Program-made: the position numbers and the translations under genes
Shown: one piece after another, positions 43,370 through 52,198 of the stretch
Position numbering within the stretch: the stretch's first letter is position 1
How the letters are laid out: each line of letters starts with the position of its first letter
The notes under the pieces: model-generated
What the model was told of the DNA's origin: nothing
Databases searched by the model: none
The model's input: the letters and a program-made list of their open reading frames with translations, nothing else
DNA from: Brevibacillus brevis
GTDB lineage: Bacteria; Bacillota; Bacilli; Brevibacillales; Brevibacillaceae
Assembly (NCBI RefSeq): GCF_031583145.1
Contig: NZ_CP134050.1
Span: forward strand, 5,528,501-5,592,500
Length of the DNA: 64,000 nt
Direction: 5' to 3'

Positions 43370-44731
43370 TTATATCGCTTTTTTGTTTGCAAGCCATCCT
43401 CCCTCCGTGGAAAAGGTACGGGAGGAAATAATCGTGACAATCGGCAACAGCAAGGAAAAGAAGAGAAAAGGCAACGTCTGTACCGTAGACACTCCCAGCG
43501 TAATGGCCATCACCATCGCCAGCCCGTTCCACGGAACCAGCACGGGCATGACCAGTGTGGAGTCGAGCATCGTCTTGCCCAACAGCTCGCGGCCCCTGCT
43601 CAGCCGGGAAAAGCGCCCGAGCAAGGTAGAGCCCAGCACCAGGATCGGGATCGTCTGATTGCAGCTGATGATCACGACCAAAAGGGACAAGACAGCCGCC
43701 TTCGCTACCAGCACGGTGTTGTTGTTCGTGCTGCCCATCATTTTGTCGACGATGGGGGTCAAGAGATTGGCCTTGTTCAAAATTCCGTTTAGGAAGCCCG
43801 CCAGAATGATCAGAAGCAGAACGCTGAGGATGGACATCATCCCGCCCCCGTGCACCAGCTCATCCAGCGAGGTGCCGGAATGCAGCTCGTACCCAGTAAG
43901 CATCGACCTGACGAATGTCCCCGCATCCAGCGACGCCGTTGCGAGAACCATGATGGCGCTGGCCGCAATCCCGTACAGCAAGGCCACAAATGCCTTTACC
44001 CGAAAGGAGAACGAGGCGATGAGCACAATCAGCGGCAGCATGAGCAGCCAGCTGATGGAAAAGTGGCTCGCCAACAGCTCCTGGTACATCCCGATCGTGC
44101 CGCTGGAGCCGGAATTGGCCCGAAACAGATCGAACGTCAGGAACAGGATCGCGCAGAGCACGGTAGTCAGCAGCGCAGGGCGCCGGGTCTGTCTGTCCTG
44201 CGCTTCCGTCATGCCGACGTTCGCCAGCACCAGCAAACGGCTGCTCGAGATGGGGGAAAACCGCTCTCCCACCATCGCACCCGAAATCAATGCTCCTCCA
44301 ACCATGCCGGCCGGAATGTCCGCCGCGTGGGCGATGCCCATGAGCGAAAGCCCGATCGTGCTCAAGGTACCGACAGACGTGCCAAGCAAATAGCTGACGC
44401 CGGCCGTCATAAGAAAAGACAGCACAAGCAAATAGTTGACGTTGACGATGGAAAGTCCGTAGTAAATGATGGCGGGAATGGTCCCTCCCATCATCAGCAG
44501 CGGAATCAGCAGGCCGACCAAAAACAGGATCAGCAGCACCGGCTTGGTCTGCTTGACGCCGTCCCAGCCAAATGCGAACTGTTGTTTCCAGGTATAGCCC
44601 AGTCTGTTTACACTAACCAGTGTGACCAGGATCGCGAAAACAATCCCCAGCGCGAGCGGAAAACCGATCGTCAGGCTGAGCACGATCCCCGCGATCAGCG
44701 CCAGAATGGGGAGTACCGCTGCCATAGGCAT
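43370..44731 (-). CDS. NhaC-family Na+/H+ antiporter-like transporter
   Basis: 453 residues with about eleven to twelve membrane helices. It shows NhaC/YheL-type features: GGTIPAIIYYGL, a long helix with YLLGTSVGTLSTIG, and GALISGAMVGERFSPISS. Probable exchanger of Na+ or an organic acid such as malate/lactate, as in MleN; the choice cannot be made from sequence. It lies between cggR and gap, 27 bp after the former and 15 bp before the latter, so it should be co-transcribed and controlled by CggR. This position is unusual. Confidence 0.87.
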   Translation of the reverse strand: MPMAAVLPILALIAGIVLSLTIGFPLALGIVFAILVTLVSVNRLGYTWKQQFAFGWDGVKQTKPVLLILFLVGLLIPLLMMGGTIPAIIYYGLSIVNVNYLLVLSFLMTAGVSYLLGTSVGTLSTIGLSLMGIAHAADIPAGMVGGALISGAMVGERFSPISSSRLLVLANVGMTEAQDRQTRRPALLTTVLCAILFLTFDLFRANSGSSGTIGMYQELLASHFSISWLLMLPLIVLIASFSFRVKAFVALLYGIAASAIMVLATASLDAGTFVRSMLTGYELHSGTSLDELVHGGGMMSILSVLLLIILAGFLNGILNKANLLTPIVDKMMGSTNNNTVLVAKAAVLSLLVVIISCNQTIPILVLGSTLLGRFSRLSRGRELLGKTMLDSTLVMPVLVPWNGLAMVMAITLGVSTVQTLPFLFFSLLLPIVTIISSRTFSTEGGWLANKKAI

Positions 44732-44758
44732 TTCAATCCACTACCTTTCCGAATGCAG

Positions 44759-45778
44759 TCATGTGGACAAGAGAGCCTTGGCAGCTCCTTCGTCCGTGAT
44801 AAGTACATTCTGACACGACTGCTTGGCAAAGGAAAGGATCGCTTTTGCCTTGCTTTCGCCCCCCGCGATGGAGAGCACGGTTTCTGCTTTGTGCACTTCT
44901 TCCAGCTGCAAGCCGATGGTCGGCATGCGCTGGACCGTTTCCCCGGCTTCATTGAAGTAATACCCGAATGCCTCGGATACCGCCCCCGCTGCCTCCAGCT
45001 CCCGGAGCTCTTCTTCGGAGTAGTTGCGCCGCCTCGCCATCGTCAGGGCGTCGCCGATGCCGTGCAGGACGATCCGCGTGTCGCCGAGGAGTGTGAGGAC
45101 ATCCTGCACCTGCGGCTCCTTGACCAGCGTCTGCAGTGCCTCTGGATGGAGCCGGTCCGGAACGTGCAGCAGGCGGTATGACGCACCCGTCTTGGCTGCC
45201 ATGGCGGATGCCAGCGTGTTCGCCTGCAGCTCCACCCGCTCTCCCAGCCCTCCGCGAGCCGGCACGAATTGAACGTTTCGGAATGCAGCGGATGGCGACA
45301 GATGGTTGGCGACACTAGCGATGGAAGAGCCTCCTGTCACAGCGACGATATCGCCTTCCTGAATTACCTGCTTGAGGACGCGCGCCCCTACGCGCCCCAG
45401 CTCTTCCTTGACCCATGGCGACTGATCGGCATTGCCTTGTACCACAATGACCTCAGGGATGCCGAGCTTTTGCTGCAATCGCTCCGCGAGCTCCGTCAGC
45501 CCGAACAGCTCGCCGACCATCGGCTCCAGATCATCCAGCACCTGGATCCCCTCATCCGTCAGAGTCATTCCCGCAGCCGACACATTCAGCAGCCCGGAAT
45601 CTTTCAGCAGGTCGACCTCGGCCCGCAAGATCCGCTCGGTGCTGTCCATAGCCTGGGCCAGCCCTCTGCGCCCGATCGGCTGCAAATGGTAGATGGAGCG
45701 AAGCAGCATGTAACGCTCGCGCAACACCTGGATCAAGTCAGGCACCAGCTTTTGTTGCAACTCGAGTAATCGGCGCAT
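44759..45778 (-). CDS. cggR: Central glycolytic genes regulator CggR (SorC family)
   Basis: 339 residues from ATG 45778; the frame to 45841 would start inside the operator and is rejected. N-terminal winged helix (LVPDLIQVLRERYMLLRSIY region and GRRGLAQAMDSTERILR) and a SorC sugar-phosphate domain with VVQGNADQSPWVKEELGR and VTGGSSIASVANH. CggR represses the gap operon and releases DNA on fructose-1,6-bisphosphate binding. First gene of the operon, autoregulated through the operator just upstream. Confidence 0.95.
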   Translation of the reverse strand: MRRLLELQQKLVPDLIQVLRERYMLLRSIYHLQPIGRRGLAQAMDSTERILRAEVDLLKDSGLLNVSAAGMTLTDEGIQVLDDLEPMVGELFGLTELAERLQQKLGIPEVIVVQGNADQSPWVKEELGRVGARVLKQVIQEGDIVAVTGGSSIASVANHLSPSAAFRNVQFVPARGGLGERVELQANTLASAMAAKTGASYRLLHVPDRLHPEALQTLVKEPQVQDVLTLLGDTRIVLHGIGDALTMARRRNYSEEELRELEAAGAVSEAFGYYFNEAGETVQRMPTIGLQLEEVHKAETVLSIAGGESKAKAILSFAKQSCQNVLITDEGAAKALLST

Positions 45779-45811
45779 GTACCTTCTTCCTTGTTTGAGT
45801 GAAATTTTTAA

Positions 45812-45863
45812 CCGGGACATTTTTCGTCCCTCTATATACATTTTATGTCCCAGTCAGTGCAAA
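45812..45863 (-). promoter_or_regulatory. CggR operator and promoter of the glycolysis operon
   Basis: On the minus strand: -35 TTGCAC, 18 bp, -10 TATATA. Overlapping and following it are TGGGAC-N6-TGTA, then AGGGAC-N6-TGTCCC, close to the published CggR operator plan CGGGAC-N6-TGTC-N4-CGGGAC-N6-TGTCC. The spacing between the half sites is 5 instead of 4. Confidence 0.75.
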
Positions 45864-45915
45864 AAAAAGAAACTCGTTACACATCGAATGTAGCATATCT
45901 GTCAGAAACTTGCAA

Positions 45916-45949
45916 GACCTCCCCGTGCCCATCGGGTCGGGGAGGTGCT
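45916..45949 (-). terminator. Hairpin after the glutaredoxin-like gene
   Basis: ACCTCCCCG / CGGGGAGGT with inner CCCGATGGG pairing, directly after the stop codon. The T-run is weak, so it may be a partial terminator of the rpoN-glutaredoxin transcript before the cggR promoter. Confidence 0.55.
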
Positions 45950-46221
45950 TACTCGCCTATCCGGCTGAGAAACGCTTCTCTCAGCTCGTGAAACGTCGGT
46001 ACGTGGGTGACGGAACGAAGCGCCATTTCCCCATCGATCCGGACCGCTGGAATGACCAGCATCAATTCCTCATGCAGCGCTTCGTCACTCTCGATGTCGA
46101 CCAGCTGCAGACGAAGAGGAAACTCCTCGGCCAAGGCGCGGATGGCGATCTCCACATCGTCGCACAGATGGCATTTTCTTCTTCCGTAGAGGACCACATC
46201 CAAAATCTTTTTCTCAGTCAA
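45949..46221 (-). CDS. Glutaredoxin-family (DUF836-like) thioredoxin-fold protein
   Basis: 90 residues. A CHLC redox motif follows the first strand (VVLYGRRKCHLCDDV), and IPAVRIDG supplies the cis-proline of the thioredoxin fold. Small cytosolic thiol-disulfide protein. It starts three bases after rpoN and precedes cggR; similar rpoN-glutaredoxin-cggR neighbours occur in related Bacilli (from memory). Confidence 0.85.
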   Translation of the reverse strand: MTEKKILDVVLYGRRKCHLCDDVEIAIRALAEEFPLRLQLVDIESDEALHEELMLVIPAVRIDGEMALRSVTHVPTFHELREAFLSRIGE

Positions 46222-46224
46222 CAG

Positions 46225-47598
46225 TCAAAACCTCTTCCGCTTCGCCGACGACGGGATCATCATTTCTTCCCGGTACTTGGCTACCGTCCGGCGGGAAATT
46301 TCAATTCCTTCGCTCTGCAGCAATTCTCCCAGCTTTTGATCGGACAGCGGCGCCTTGCGATCCTCCTGCTCGATCAAAGCCTTGATCCTGCGCTTGACGC
46401 TCTCCGACGACGTCGCTTCCCCGTTTGCGGTGGACAGCGCCGAGGTGAAGAAGTACTTGAGCTCAAAAATCCCCCGGGGCGTCTGAACGTATTTGTTGCT
46501 CGTAGCCCGGCTGATGGTGGACTCGTGCAGATTGACCCTCTCGGCGATTTCCTTTTGCGTCATGGGCTTCAAATAATGAATGCCGCGATCGAAAAAGTCC
46601 CGCTGCATCTCCACAATCGCCTGGGTCACCCGCATGAGCGTCAGCCTGCGCTGCTCCAGGCTTTTCGCCAGCCACATGGCTGCTCCAAGCTTTTCGTGGA
46701 TGAATTGCTTGGCGTCTTCCTGGCTTTTTTGCTGGCTCAGCATTTTTTCGTAAAAGCTGTTGATCTTCAGGCGCGGCGTGGAAATGTCGTTGACCAGCAC
46801 GACGTACTCGTTGCCCACCTTTTCCACCGCCACATCCGGGATGACGTAGCGCGTATCCGCACGGGAGTAGGCTGCGCCGGGACGCGGGTTCAGCGTGCGA
46901 ACCAGATCCGCCATCGCCTGTACGTCCTGAGGCGTGCACCCCACTTTATCCGCGATCCGCTGATAGCGTCTGTCCGCCAGATCCTGCAAGTGGAAACGGA
47001 CGACCTGCACGATCTTTTCATCATCGAGCGCCAGGTGCTCCAGCTGCAGCAGCAAGCACTCCTCCAGGCTGCGCGCAGCTACACCGATCGGATCGAAATG
47101 CTGCAAGACGGACAGCACGTCTTCGATTTCAGGGAGCTCCACGCCCAATTGCTCGCCCGCTTCCTCGAGGGTGACCTCCAGATACCCCTTTTCATCCAGG
47201 TTCCCGATCAAAAACAGCGCGATTTTTCGCTGCAGGGAAGAGAAGCCCTTGACGTAACCGAGCTGGCGTTCGAGATGTTCGTACAGCGTATCCGACCCTT
47301 GGTGGATAAAGTCAAGCGGATTGTAAGTGCTTTCATTTTTCGATGCCGAATACTCGCCGGTCGCGCGATTCCCCACGATTTCCTTCCAGTCGATCTCGGG
47401 TGCCGGCTTTTCCGCCTTGGCGGTGGCGATTTCCCGCGGCGCCTCCAGCTCGATCACCGGATTTTCATTTGCCTGCTCCTGCAAGTAGGAAATCAGATCG
47501 ATCGTCGAGTACTGCAATATCGTAATCGCCTGACGCAATTCCGGCGTCATCACCAACTTTAGCGTCTGCTCTTGAAACAGTCCCAGTCCCATGTTCAT
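46225..47598 (-). CDS. rpoN: RNA polymerase sigma-54 factor
   Basis: 457 residues from ATG 47598 (MNMGLGLFQEQ). Glutamine-rich region I (LVMTPELRQAITILQYS), the core-binding region, a DNA-binding HTH (TQKEIAERVNLHESTISRATSNKYVQT, with short breaks) and the C-terminal RpoN box RRTVAKYREEM. Equivalent to SigL of Bacillus. It requires AAA+ activators, none of which is in this window. Upstream of the glutaredoxin-like gene on the same strand. Confidence 0.96.
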   Translation of the reverse strand: MNMGLGLFQEQTLKLVMTPELRQAITILQYSTIDLISYLQEQANENPVIELEAPREIATAKAEKPAPEIDWKEIVGNRATGEYSASKNESTYNPLDFIHQGSDTLYEHLERQLGYVKGFSSLQRKIALFLIGNLDEKGYLEVTLEEAGEQLGVELPEIEDVLSVLQHFDPIGVAARSLEECLLLQLEHLALDDEKIVQVVRFHLQDLADRRYQRIADKVGCTPQDVQAMADLVRTLNPRPGAAYSRADTRYVIPDVAVEKVGNEYVVLVNDISTPRLKINSFYEKMLSQQKSQEDAKQFIHEKLGAAMWLAKSLEQRRLTLMRVTQAIVEMQRDFFDRGIHYLKPMTQKEIAERVNLHESTISRATSNKYVQTPRGIFELKYFFTSALSTANGEATSSESVKRRIKALIEQEDRKAPLSDQKLGELLQSEGIEISRRTVAKYREEMMIPSSAKRKRF

Positions 47599-47826
47599 GA
47601 AGATCGCCCCTTTCCTCTCCCGCACTTCCACTTGCCGTTCTCTCTATTTTCATTATATTCGTTCCTTCATGCAATTTTCCTGCCAATATAATGAATGCCC
47701 AGCGGAAAAAAGTGACCGATCGATCAAGCTCACTTTGCCGAAAAGGCGGCTGTTCCCTCCCCTCTATGTGCATCCCTAAACAATTTCACCATCACGAAAA
47801 AAATAACCCAAAAACACGTTTTTTGT

Positions 47827-47856
47827 TTGCATTTGGCTTGGAAGATGTCTTATAAT
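47827..47856 (+). promoter_or_regulatory. Promoter of tRNA-Arg
   Basis: TTGCAT (47827-47832), 18 bp, TATAAT (47851-47856), 26 bp before the tRNA. Confidence 0.6.
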
Positions 47857-47882
47857 AAGTAAGTACCACTTTTTCATAACAT

Positions 47883-47957
47883 ACGCCTGTAGCTCAGTGG
47901 ATAGAGCAATGGTCTCCGGAACCATGTGCGGGGGTTCGATTCCCTTCAGGCGTACCA
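47883..47957 (+). tRNA. tRNA-Arg (CCG)
   Basis: 75 nt with encoded CCA. Acceptor ACGCCTG pairs with CAGGCGT; anticodon stem ATGGT/ACCAT encloses CTCCGGA, anticodon CCG. A single gene with its own promoter and terminator. Confidence 0.95.
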
Positions 47958-47968
47958 TCGATGTCACG

Positions 47969-48000
47969 AGAAGACTGGAAGCATCCAGTCTTCTTTTGTT
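47969..48000 (+). terminator. Terminator of tRNA-Arg
   Basis: AGAAGACTGGA / TCCAGTCTTCT with a four-base loop, followed by TTTGTTTTT. Confidence 0.93.
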
Positions 48001-48033
48001 TTTCCTTGCTACGTCTTAGGTGGACCTGACGAT

Positions 48034-48077
48034 GAAAAAGCCTGCAGCACCGTACAAAGAGCACGGCTGCAGGCTTT
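48034..48077 (-). terminator. Terminator of the small membrane protein gene
   Basis: Minus strand AAAGCCTGCAG / CTGCAGGCTTT with further inner pairing (CCGTGC/GTACGG), followed by TTTTTC. Confidence 0.85.
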
Positions 48078-48145
48078 GAATCTTCACTCCTAGGGCTTTG
48101 CTGCGTCCTCAGGCTTTGCGAGCCGAGTTTTGCTGCGATCATCCG

Positions 48146-48298
48146 TTATTGATCAAGCTCCTTTTGCACCAACTCTTTGCTTGGGAGCGGATCGATTTGC
48201 TCAGGTTTTCGGGCGTAAGCCTTGTTGGTGACCCAGATCGTGCTGCCGATGATGATGACGAAAATAATGACGACCGCTATGATAAACCCCGTACTCAT
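48146..48298 (-). CDS. Small single-span membrane protein (YtzI-like)
   Basis: 50 residues: an N-terminal membrane helix (about 5-24, rich in Ile and Val) and a charged tail ending KELVQKELDQ. The layout and sequence resemble the Bacillus YtzI family of unknown function. A G-rich ribosome site lies about ten bases before ATG 48298, and a terminator follows about 70 bp downstream. Confidence 0.65.
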   Translation of the reverse strand: MSTGFIIAVVIIFVIIIGSTIWVTNKAYARKPEQIDPLPSKELVQKELDQ

Positions 48299-48481
48299 TC
48301 TCAAATCCCCCCCTGCCATTATACCTGATTCTATTTGTTCAGAAGCTTCATCCTTCTGCCAATCGCGAATTTCCTTTCCATTCGGTCAAGTCTGTCTGCG
48401 CGATAGGAAAAAACCGTCCACAGAGCGAATACATAAGCAATTACTCACTATACTACCACAAGGGCAAGGACGGGGAAAACC

Positions 48482-50350
48482 ATGACCAAACTCTCATCCC
48501 CCTTTTCATGGAAAAAGAAGCGCTCGAGAAAAGAAATAACCCAGATGCTTCCGGATCAGGTCCTGCGAGCGTTTTTCCTTTATACAACGGATGCGATTTC
48601 CTTTTGCGACATCGATCACAACCTCATTCTGATCAACCAGGCTTTCGGGCATTACTACGGCTGGACGCTCCATGACTTGAAGAGGGATCCTTATTGCTTC
48701 ATCCCGAGCGATCTGGAGACCGAAACTCGCCAACTGTTCGACGCGGTTTGTACGATGGGCATCCACCTCAACAATTACGAGACCGTCCGCCTGCGAAAGG
48801 ACGGCACCCTGCTCCACGTCAATCTGACCGTAGCGCCTGTCCGCGACGCTTCCGGAGCCATTATCGGCTCCTCCTGCATTTCCCGTGATATTTCTGATCG
48901 CAAGACCGCCGAAAAAGCGCTCCGGGAAAGCGAAAGCAAGTACCGCCTGCTGATCGATCACACGCAGGATATCGTGGCGGTATACACCCCTGCAATGGAA
49001 CGCATCTACATATCGCCATCCGTGGAGCAGCATTTGGGATACTCCTCTGCCGACTTCCTCCCTCCCGGCCGCTTGCAATTGACCCATCCGGATGATGAGC
49101 CCTTGCTGCATGCCTACCACCAGGAAATTTTGCAGACCAAAATGCCCGTCCAGTTTGAAATCCGTTCGAAGGGGAAGAACGGAAGCTACGTGACATTCGA
49201 AACCCGCGGCGTTCCCATTCTGAACGACCACGGGGACGTAGAGAACATCATGTTCGTCTCGCGCAATGTCATGGAACGCAAAGTCTCCGAAGCCGCCCTG
49301 CTGCGAAGCGAGGAGAAAAACCGGATCATCGCGGAGCATACCGAAGATTTGATCATGATTACCGATCAAGCGGGAGAAATCGTCTACTTGTCTCCTTCTC
49401 ACGAGCGGATCTTTGGTCGGGCGAATCCGCAGTTTCTGCCTGCTCTCCAGTCTGTCCACGACGAAGACCGCGACCTTGTGAGCAAGCATTTTCAACAGCT
49501 GATCCAGACGCAAAAATCCGGCACAATCGAATTTCGTTACCAATGCGAAAACGGCAAATGGATTGTGCTGGAGTCGAAAGGCGTGCCGATCATGAACCAG
49601 GAGGGGGAATGCGACGGCTTCATCGTGGTCTCCCGCGACATCACAGAGCGCAGGCACAACGAGGACCTGCTGCGGAAAGCGGAAAAGCTGTCGCTGATCG
49701 GCGAGCTGGCAGCCGGGATCGCCCATGAAATACGCAATCCATTGACCTCTCTCAAAGGCTTTATCCAGCTCCTGTACCCTACCCTGCAGGAAAACAAGCT
49801 GTACGCCGACATCATGCTGTCAGAGCTGGAACGGATCAACTTTATCGTGAGCGAGCTGCTCGTCCTGGCCAAGCCGCAGAACATGCAGATCAAGCCTCTC
49901 TCGATTTCCGTCCTGCTGCAAAACGTCCTGGCTCTGCTCGCGTCCGAAGCAAACCTGAAGAACATCCGCTTCCAGACCTCCTTCGGCAAATGCCCGCTCA
50001 TCGCCGGAGAAGAAAACCAGTTGAAGCAGGTCTTTATCAACGTCATCAAGAACTCGATCGAGGCGATCTCGGGACACGGGCAAATTCGCATCACGACCCG
50101 CTCGTTGCCCAACGGCCAAGTGCTGGTCCGGCTTGCGGACACCGGCTGCGGCGTGTCGGAAGAATACCTCTCCAAATTGGGCGAACCGTTTTTTACTACC
50201 AAGGAAAAGGGTACCGGCCTTGGATTGATGATCAGCAGCAAGATCATCAAGGACCACAATGGCCACTTCGAGATCACCAGCAAAAAGAATAAGGGTACTG
50301 TGGTCAAAATCTCGCTGCCGATTGCCGAGGAGCAAATTGGGCCATCCTAA
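48482..50350 (+). CDS. PAS-domain sensor histidine kinase (sporulation-kinase type)
   Basis: 622 residues, no membrane segment. Three PAS domains in tandem (about 22-145, 150-270 and 275-395), each ending in a PAC-type ISRDISDRK/VSRNVMERK/VSRDITERR motif. Then HisKA with GIAHEIRNPLTSLKGFIQLL (His near 414) and HATPase with a G1 DTGCGV and GTGLGL. The H-box type is that of KinA-E, which feed phosphate to Spo0F in the sporulation phosphorelay; a role here in sporulation initiation is inferred. No response regulator is adjacent. A DUF4023 gene follows 31 bp later. Confidence 0.9.
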   Translation: MTKLSSPFSWKKKRSRKEITQMLPDQVLRAFFLYTTDAISFCDIDHNLILINQAFGHYYGWTLHDLKRDPYCFIPSDLETETRQLFDAVCTMGIHLNNYETVRLRKDGTLLHVNLTVAPVRDASGAIIGSSCISRDISDRKTAEKALRESESKYRLLIDHTQDIVAVYTPAMERIYISPSVEQHLGYSSADFLPPGRLQLTHPDDEPLLHAYHQEILQTKMPVQFEIRSKGKNGSYVTFETRGVPILNDHGDVENIMFVSRNVMERKVSEAALLRSEEKNRIIAEHTEDLIMITDQAGEIVYLSPSHERIFGRANPQFLPALQSVHDEDRDLVSKHFQQLIQTQKSGTIEFRYQCENGKWIVLESKGVPIMNQEGECDGFIVVSRDITERRHNEDLLRKAEKLSLIGELAAGIAHEIRNPLTSLKGFIQLLYPTLQENKLYADIMLSELERINFIVSELLVLAKPQNMQIKPLSISVLLQNVLALLASEANLKNIRFQTSFGKCPLIAGEENQLKQVFINVIKNSIEAISGHGQIRITTRSLPNGQVLVRLADTGCGVSEEYLSKLGEPFFTTKEKGTGLGLMISSKIIKDHNGHFEITSKKNKGTVVKISLPIAEEQIGPS

Positions 50351-50381
50351 AAGGGCATCCAACTTGCCCTGGAGGTGTCCT

Positions 50382-50516
50382 ATGGACTTTACCAAAATGA
50401 GCACGAGCGAGTTTGTCGCCAAGATCCACGAAGCTCAGGCCAAGGATCTGAAAAACAAGCAGCATCAGGGGTACAATCACCCCGAGAAGCGCTTGCCCAG
50501 CAAGCAAGGCATCTAG
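50382..50516 (+). CDS. DUF4023 family small protein
   Basis: 44 residues from ATG 50382 (GGAGGTG six bases upstream). The sequence MDFTKMSTSEFVAKIHEAQA followed by QAKDLKNKQHQG and a basic PEKRLPSKQ end matches DUF4023, a family of very short Bacillota proteins with no known function. Probably in one transcript with the PAS kinase; a terminator follows. Confidence 0.8.
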   Translation: MDFTKMSTSEFVAKIHEAQAKDLKNKQHQGYNHPEKRLPSKQGI

Positions 50517-50530
50517 CATGGCCACAGCCG

Positions 50531-50572
50531 AAAAAAGCCCACCCGAGGTCGCGCCTCCAGGTGGGCTTTCCA
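50531..50572. terminator. Terminator between convergent small genes
   Basis: AAAGCCCACC / GGTGGGCTTT with inner GAGG/CCTC pairing; A and T tracts on both sides allow use in both directions. Confidence 0.85.
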
Positions 50573-50580
50573 TTTGCTGC

Positions 50581-50700
50581 TTATTGCGGATCCTGCTTGT
50601 TCAAGTTGCGGTCGCGTTCTGACTTTTGCTGATTGCTCGTTTGCGTTTTGGTGCTGTGACCCTTGTTGCCGCCGTTTTTGGTGTTGCGGTTGTTTGACAT
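50581..50700 (-). CDS. Small hydrophilic protein (39 residues)
   Basis: ATG 50700 has AAGGAAGGG about seven bases upstream. The product is rich in Asn, Lys, Thr and Gln (MSNNRNTKNGGNKGHSTK...) with no hydrophobic core. The composition resembles small spore-associated proteins of Bacillus, but I do not recognise a family. It shares a terminator region with the DUF4023 gene. Confidence 0.55.
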   Translation of the reverse strand: MSNNRNTKNGGNKGHSTKTQTSNQQKSERDRNLNKQDPQ

Positions 50701-50775
50701 GCGATTCCCTTCCTTTGCGCTAAAGGTGGTGATGCCAAACGTAGTATGTCCCAAACGGCCTGTTCCTACCGGGTC

Positions 50776-52017
50776 TTACTTCGCTTCGCCGATGTACACT
50801 TTTTGTCCGTTTTCGTACTTGTACACGTATACGGAAGCAAACTCGTTGTCCCCTTTGTCGTTGAACGTCACGTTGACGAATTTGCCTTTGAAGTCCTTCG
50901 TTTTGTGGACAGCTTCCAGCACTTGCTCACGGGTAGGCTTTTTGCCGCCGTTCGCCTTGATCGCTTCTTCCAGACCATTCAGCATGACGCCCATGGAATC
51001 GTAGCCGAAGGACGTAAAGATCCCCACTTTGTTGCCCGTGGACTGTTCAAAGTCCGCGATCCATTTCTTCCCTTCCTCTGTTGCGCCTACATCGCCTACA
51101 GTGGAGGTGAATACGACGTTGTTCGCATTTTCTGTGCCTGCGATTTTCACCAGGTCGGCGGAGTCGTAGCCGTCTCCACCCATGAATACGCCCTTGAAGC
51201 CTTTTTCACGGGCTTGCTTCACGATGATTCCCGCATCGGAGTAGTAACCGCCGAAGTAGATCATGTCCGGTTTCGCCGCGATGATTTGGTTGATGACCGC
51301 GCTGTAATCCTTCTCGCCAGCGGTTACACCTTCAAATCCAACGACTTGTACACCGTCTTTTTCAAACTGCTTTTTCACTTCTTCGGCGAGACCTTGTCCA
51401 TACGCTTGCTTGTCGTGCATCAGATAAGCGGTCTTGATGCCCAATTGGTTTTTCGCATAAACAGCGGCTTTGGACCCTTGTTGGTCGTCGCGCGCGCAGA
51501 TACGGTGTACGATTTTCTTGCCTTGCTCCGTCAGATCGGAACCGGTAGCGGACGGAGATACCATGACCAGGCTTTCCTGATCGTATTGCGCCGCTGCTGT
51601 GATCGAAGCCCCCGTCGTAGCATGTCCCACGACCCCGACTACGTCCGGATTGGAGATGAGCATTTGCGCCACCGCTACCCCTTGTTTCGGGTCAGCCTGG
51701 TCGTCCTGTGCGGACAGCTGTACGTCAAAGCCCAGCTTCTTGAACTCTTCCAGCTTTTCTTTCAATGCGTATTCCGCACCTGCTTTAGCAGTGCTGCCGT
51801 AGTCGGAGTATTGGCCGGACATCGGACCGACCACGCCGATCACCAGCTTCTCCAGCTTGCCGCCTTCGCTGGCGCCCCCTGTATTGCCGCCGTTTTGCTC
51901 AGTCGTGCCGTTTTGCGGCGGTGCAGCATTTTGGCCTCCGCCGCCACCACAACCCGCAAGCAGCGAGCCCAAAGCGAAAGTAGCTGCCAAAACAGATAGC
52001 GTCTTTTGTTTTTTCAT
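50776..52017 (-). CDS. Branched-chain amino acid-type ABC binding lipoprotein (LivJ-like)
   Basis: About 413 residues from ATG 52017; ATG 52026 abuts the ribosome site GAGGGGG and is unlikely. Signal peptide with lipobox LLAGC, a Gly/Gln/Asn-rich linker, then a type I periplasmic-binding fold with GPMSGQYSDYG, SSATGSDLT-type ligand loop (SPSATGSD) and GYDSMGVM. It would bind leucine-type amino acids or amides. No liv permease or ATPase gene is adjacent, so it is an orphan receptor here. Confidence 0.92.
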   Translation of the reverse strand: MKKQKTLSVLAATFALGSLLAGCGGGGGQNAAPPQNGTTEQNGGNTGGASEGGKLEKLVIGVVGPMSGQYSDYGSTAKAGAEYALKEKLEEFKKLGFDVQLSAQDDQADPKQGVAVAQMLISNPDVVGVVGHATTGASITAAAQYDQESLVMVSPSATGSDLTEQGKKIVHRICARDDQQGSKAAVYAKNQLGIKTAYLMHDKQAYGQGLAEEVKKQFEKDGVQVVGFEGVTAGEKDYSAVINQIIAAKPDMIYFGGYYSDAGIIVKQAREKGFKGVFMGGDGYDSADLVKIAGTENANNVVFTSTVGDVGATEEGKKWIADFEQSTGNKVGIFTSFGYDSMGVMLNGLEEAIKANGGKKPTREQVLEAVHKTKDFKGKFVNVTFNDKGDNEFASVYVYKYENGQKVYIGEAK

Positions 52018-52145
52018 AGCGTACATCCCCCTCTTTATTTACGAGCAAACTATGGAACCACTCCTTCATTTTAAAATAAATTAGAAAATTTGCAACAGAA
52101 ATAACAATTTTTCTTTTTCATATGATCAGTATATATATTACGAAC

Positions 52146-52188
52146 AGAAAGAGCAGCCGATTCTCGAATGCGATCGACTGCTCTTTTC
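52146..52188. terminator. Terminator near the small membrane protein gene
   Basis: AAAGAGCAG-CCGAT / ATCGA-CTGCTCTTT stem with tracts on both sides. It lies 11 bp after the end of the small minus-strand gene at 52199. Confidence 0.75.
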
Positions 52189-52198
52189 CATATCATAC

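Noticed and set aside
41042..43792. 916-residue frame antisense to pgk and gap
   Set aside because: Spans two clear glycolytic genes on the opposite strand and has no protein-like features.
45799..47562. 587-residue frame antisense to rpoN
   Set aside because: Shadow of rpoN; it also crosses the cggR operator.
47894..48142. 82-residue minus-strand frame over tRNA-Arg
   Set aside because: Antisense to the tRNA and its terminator.
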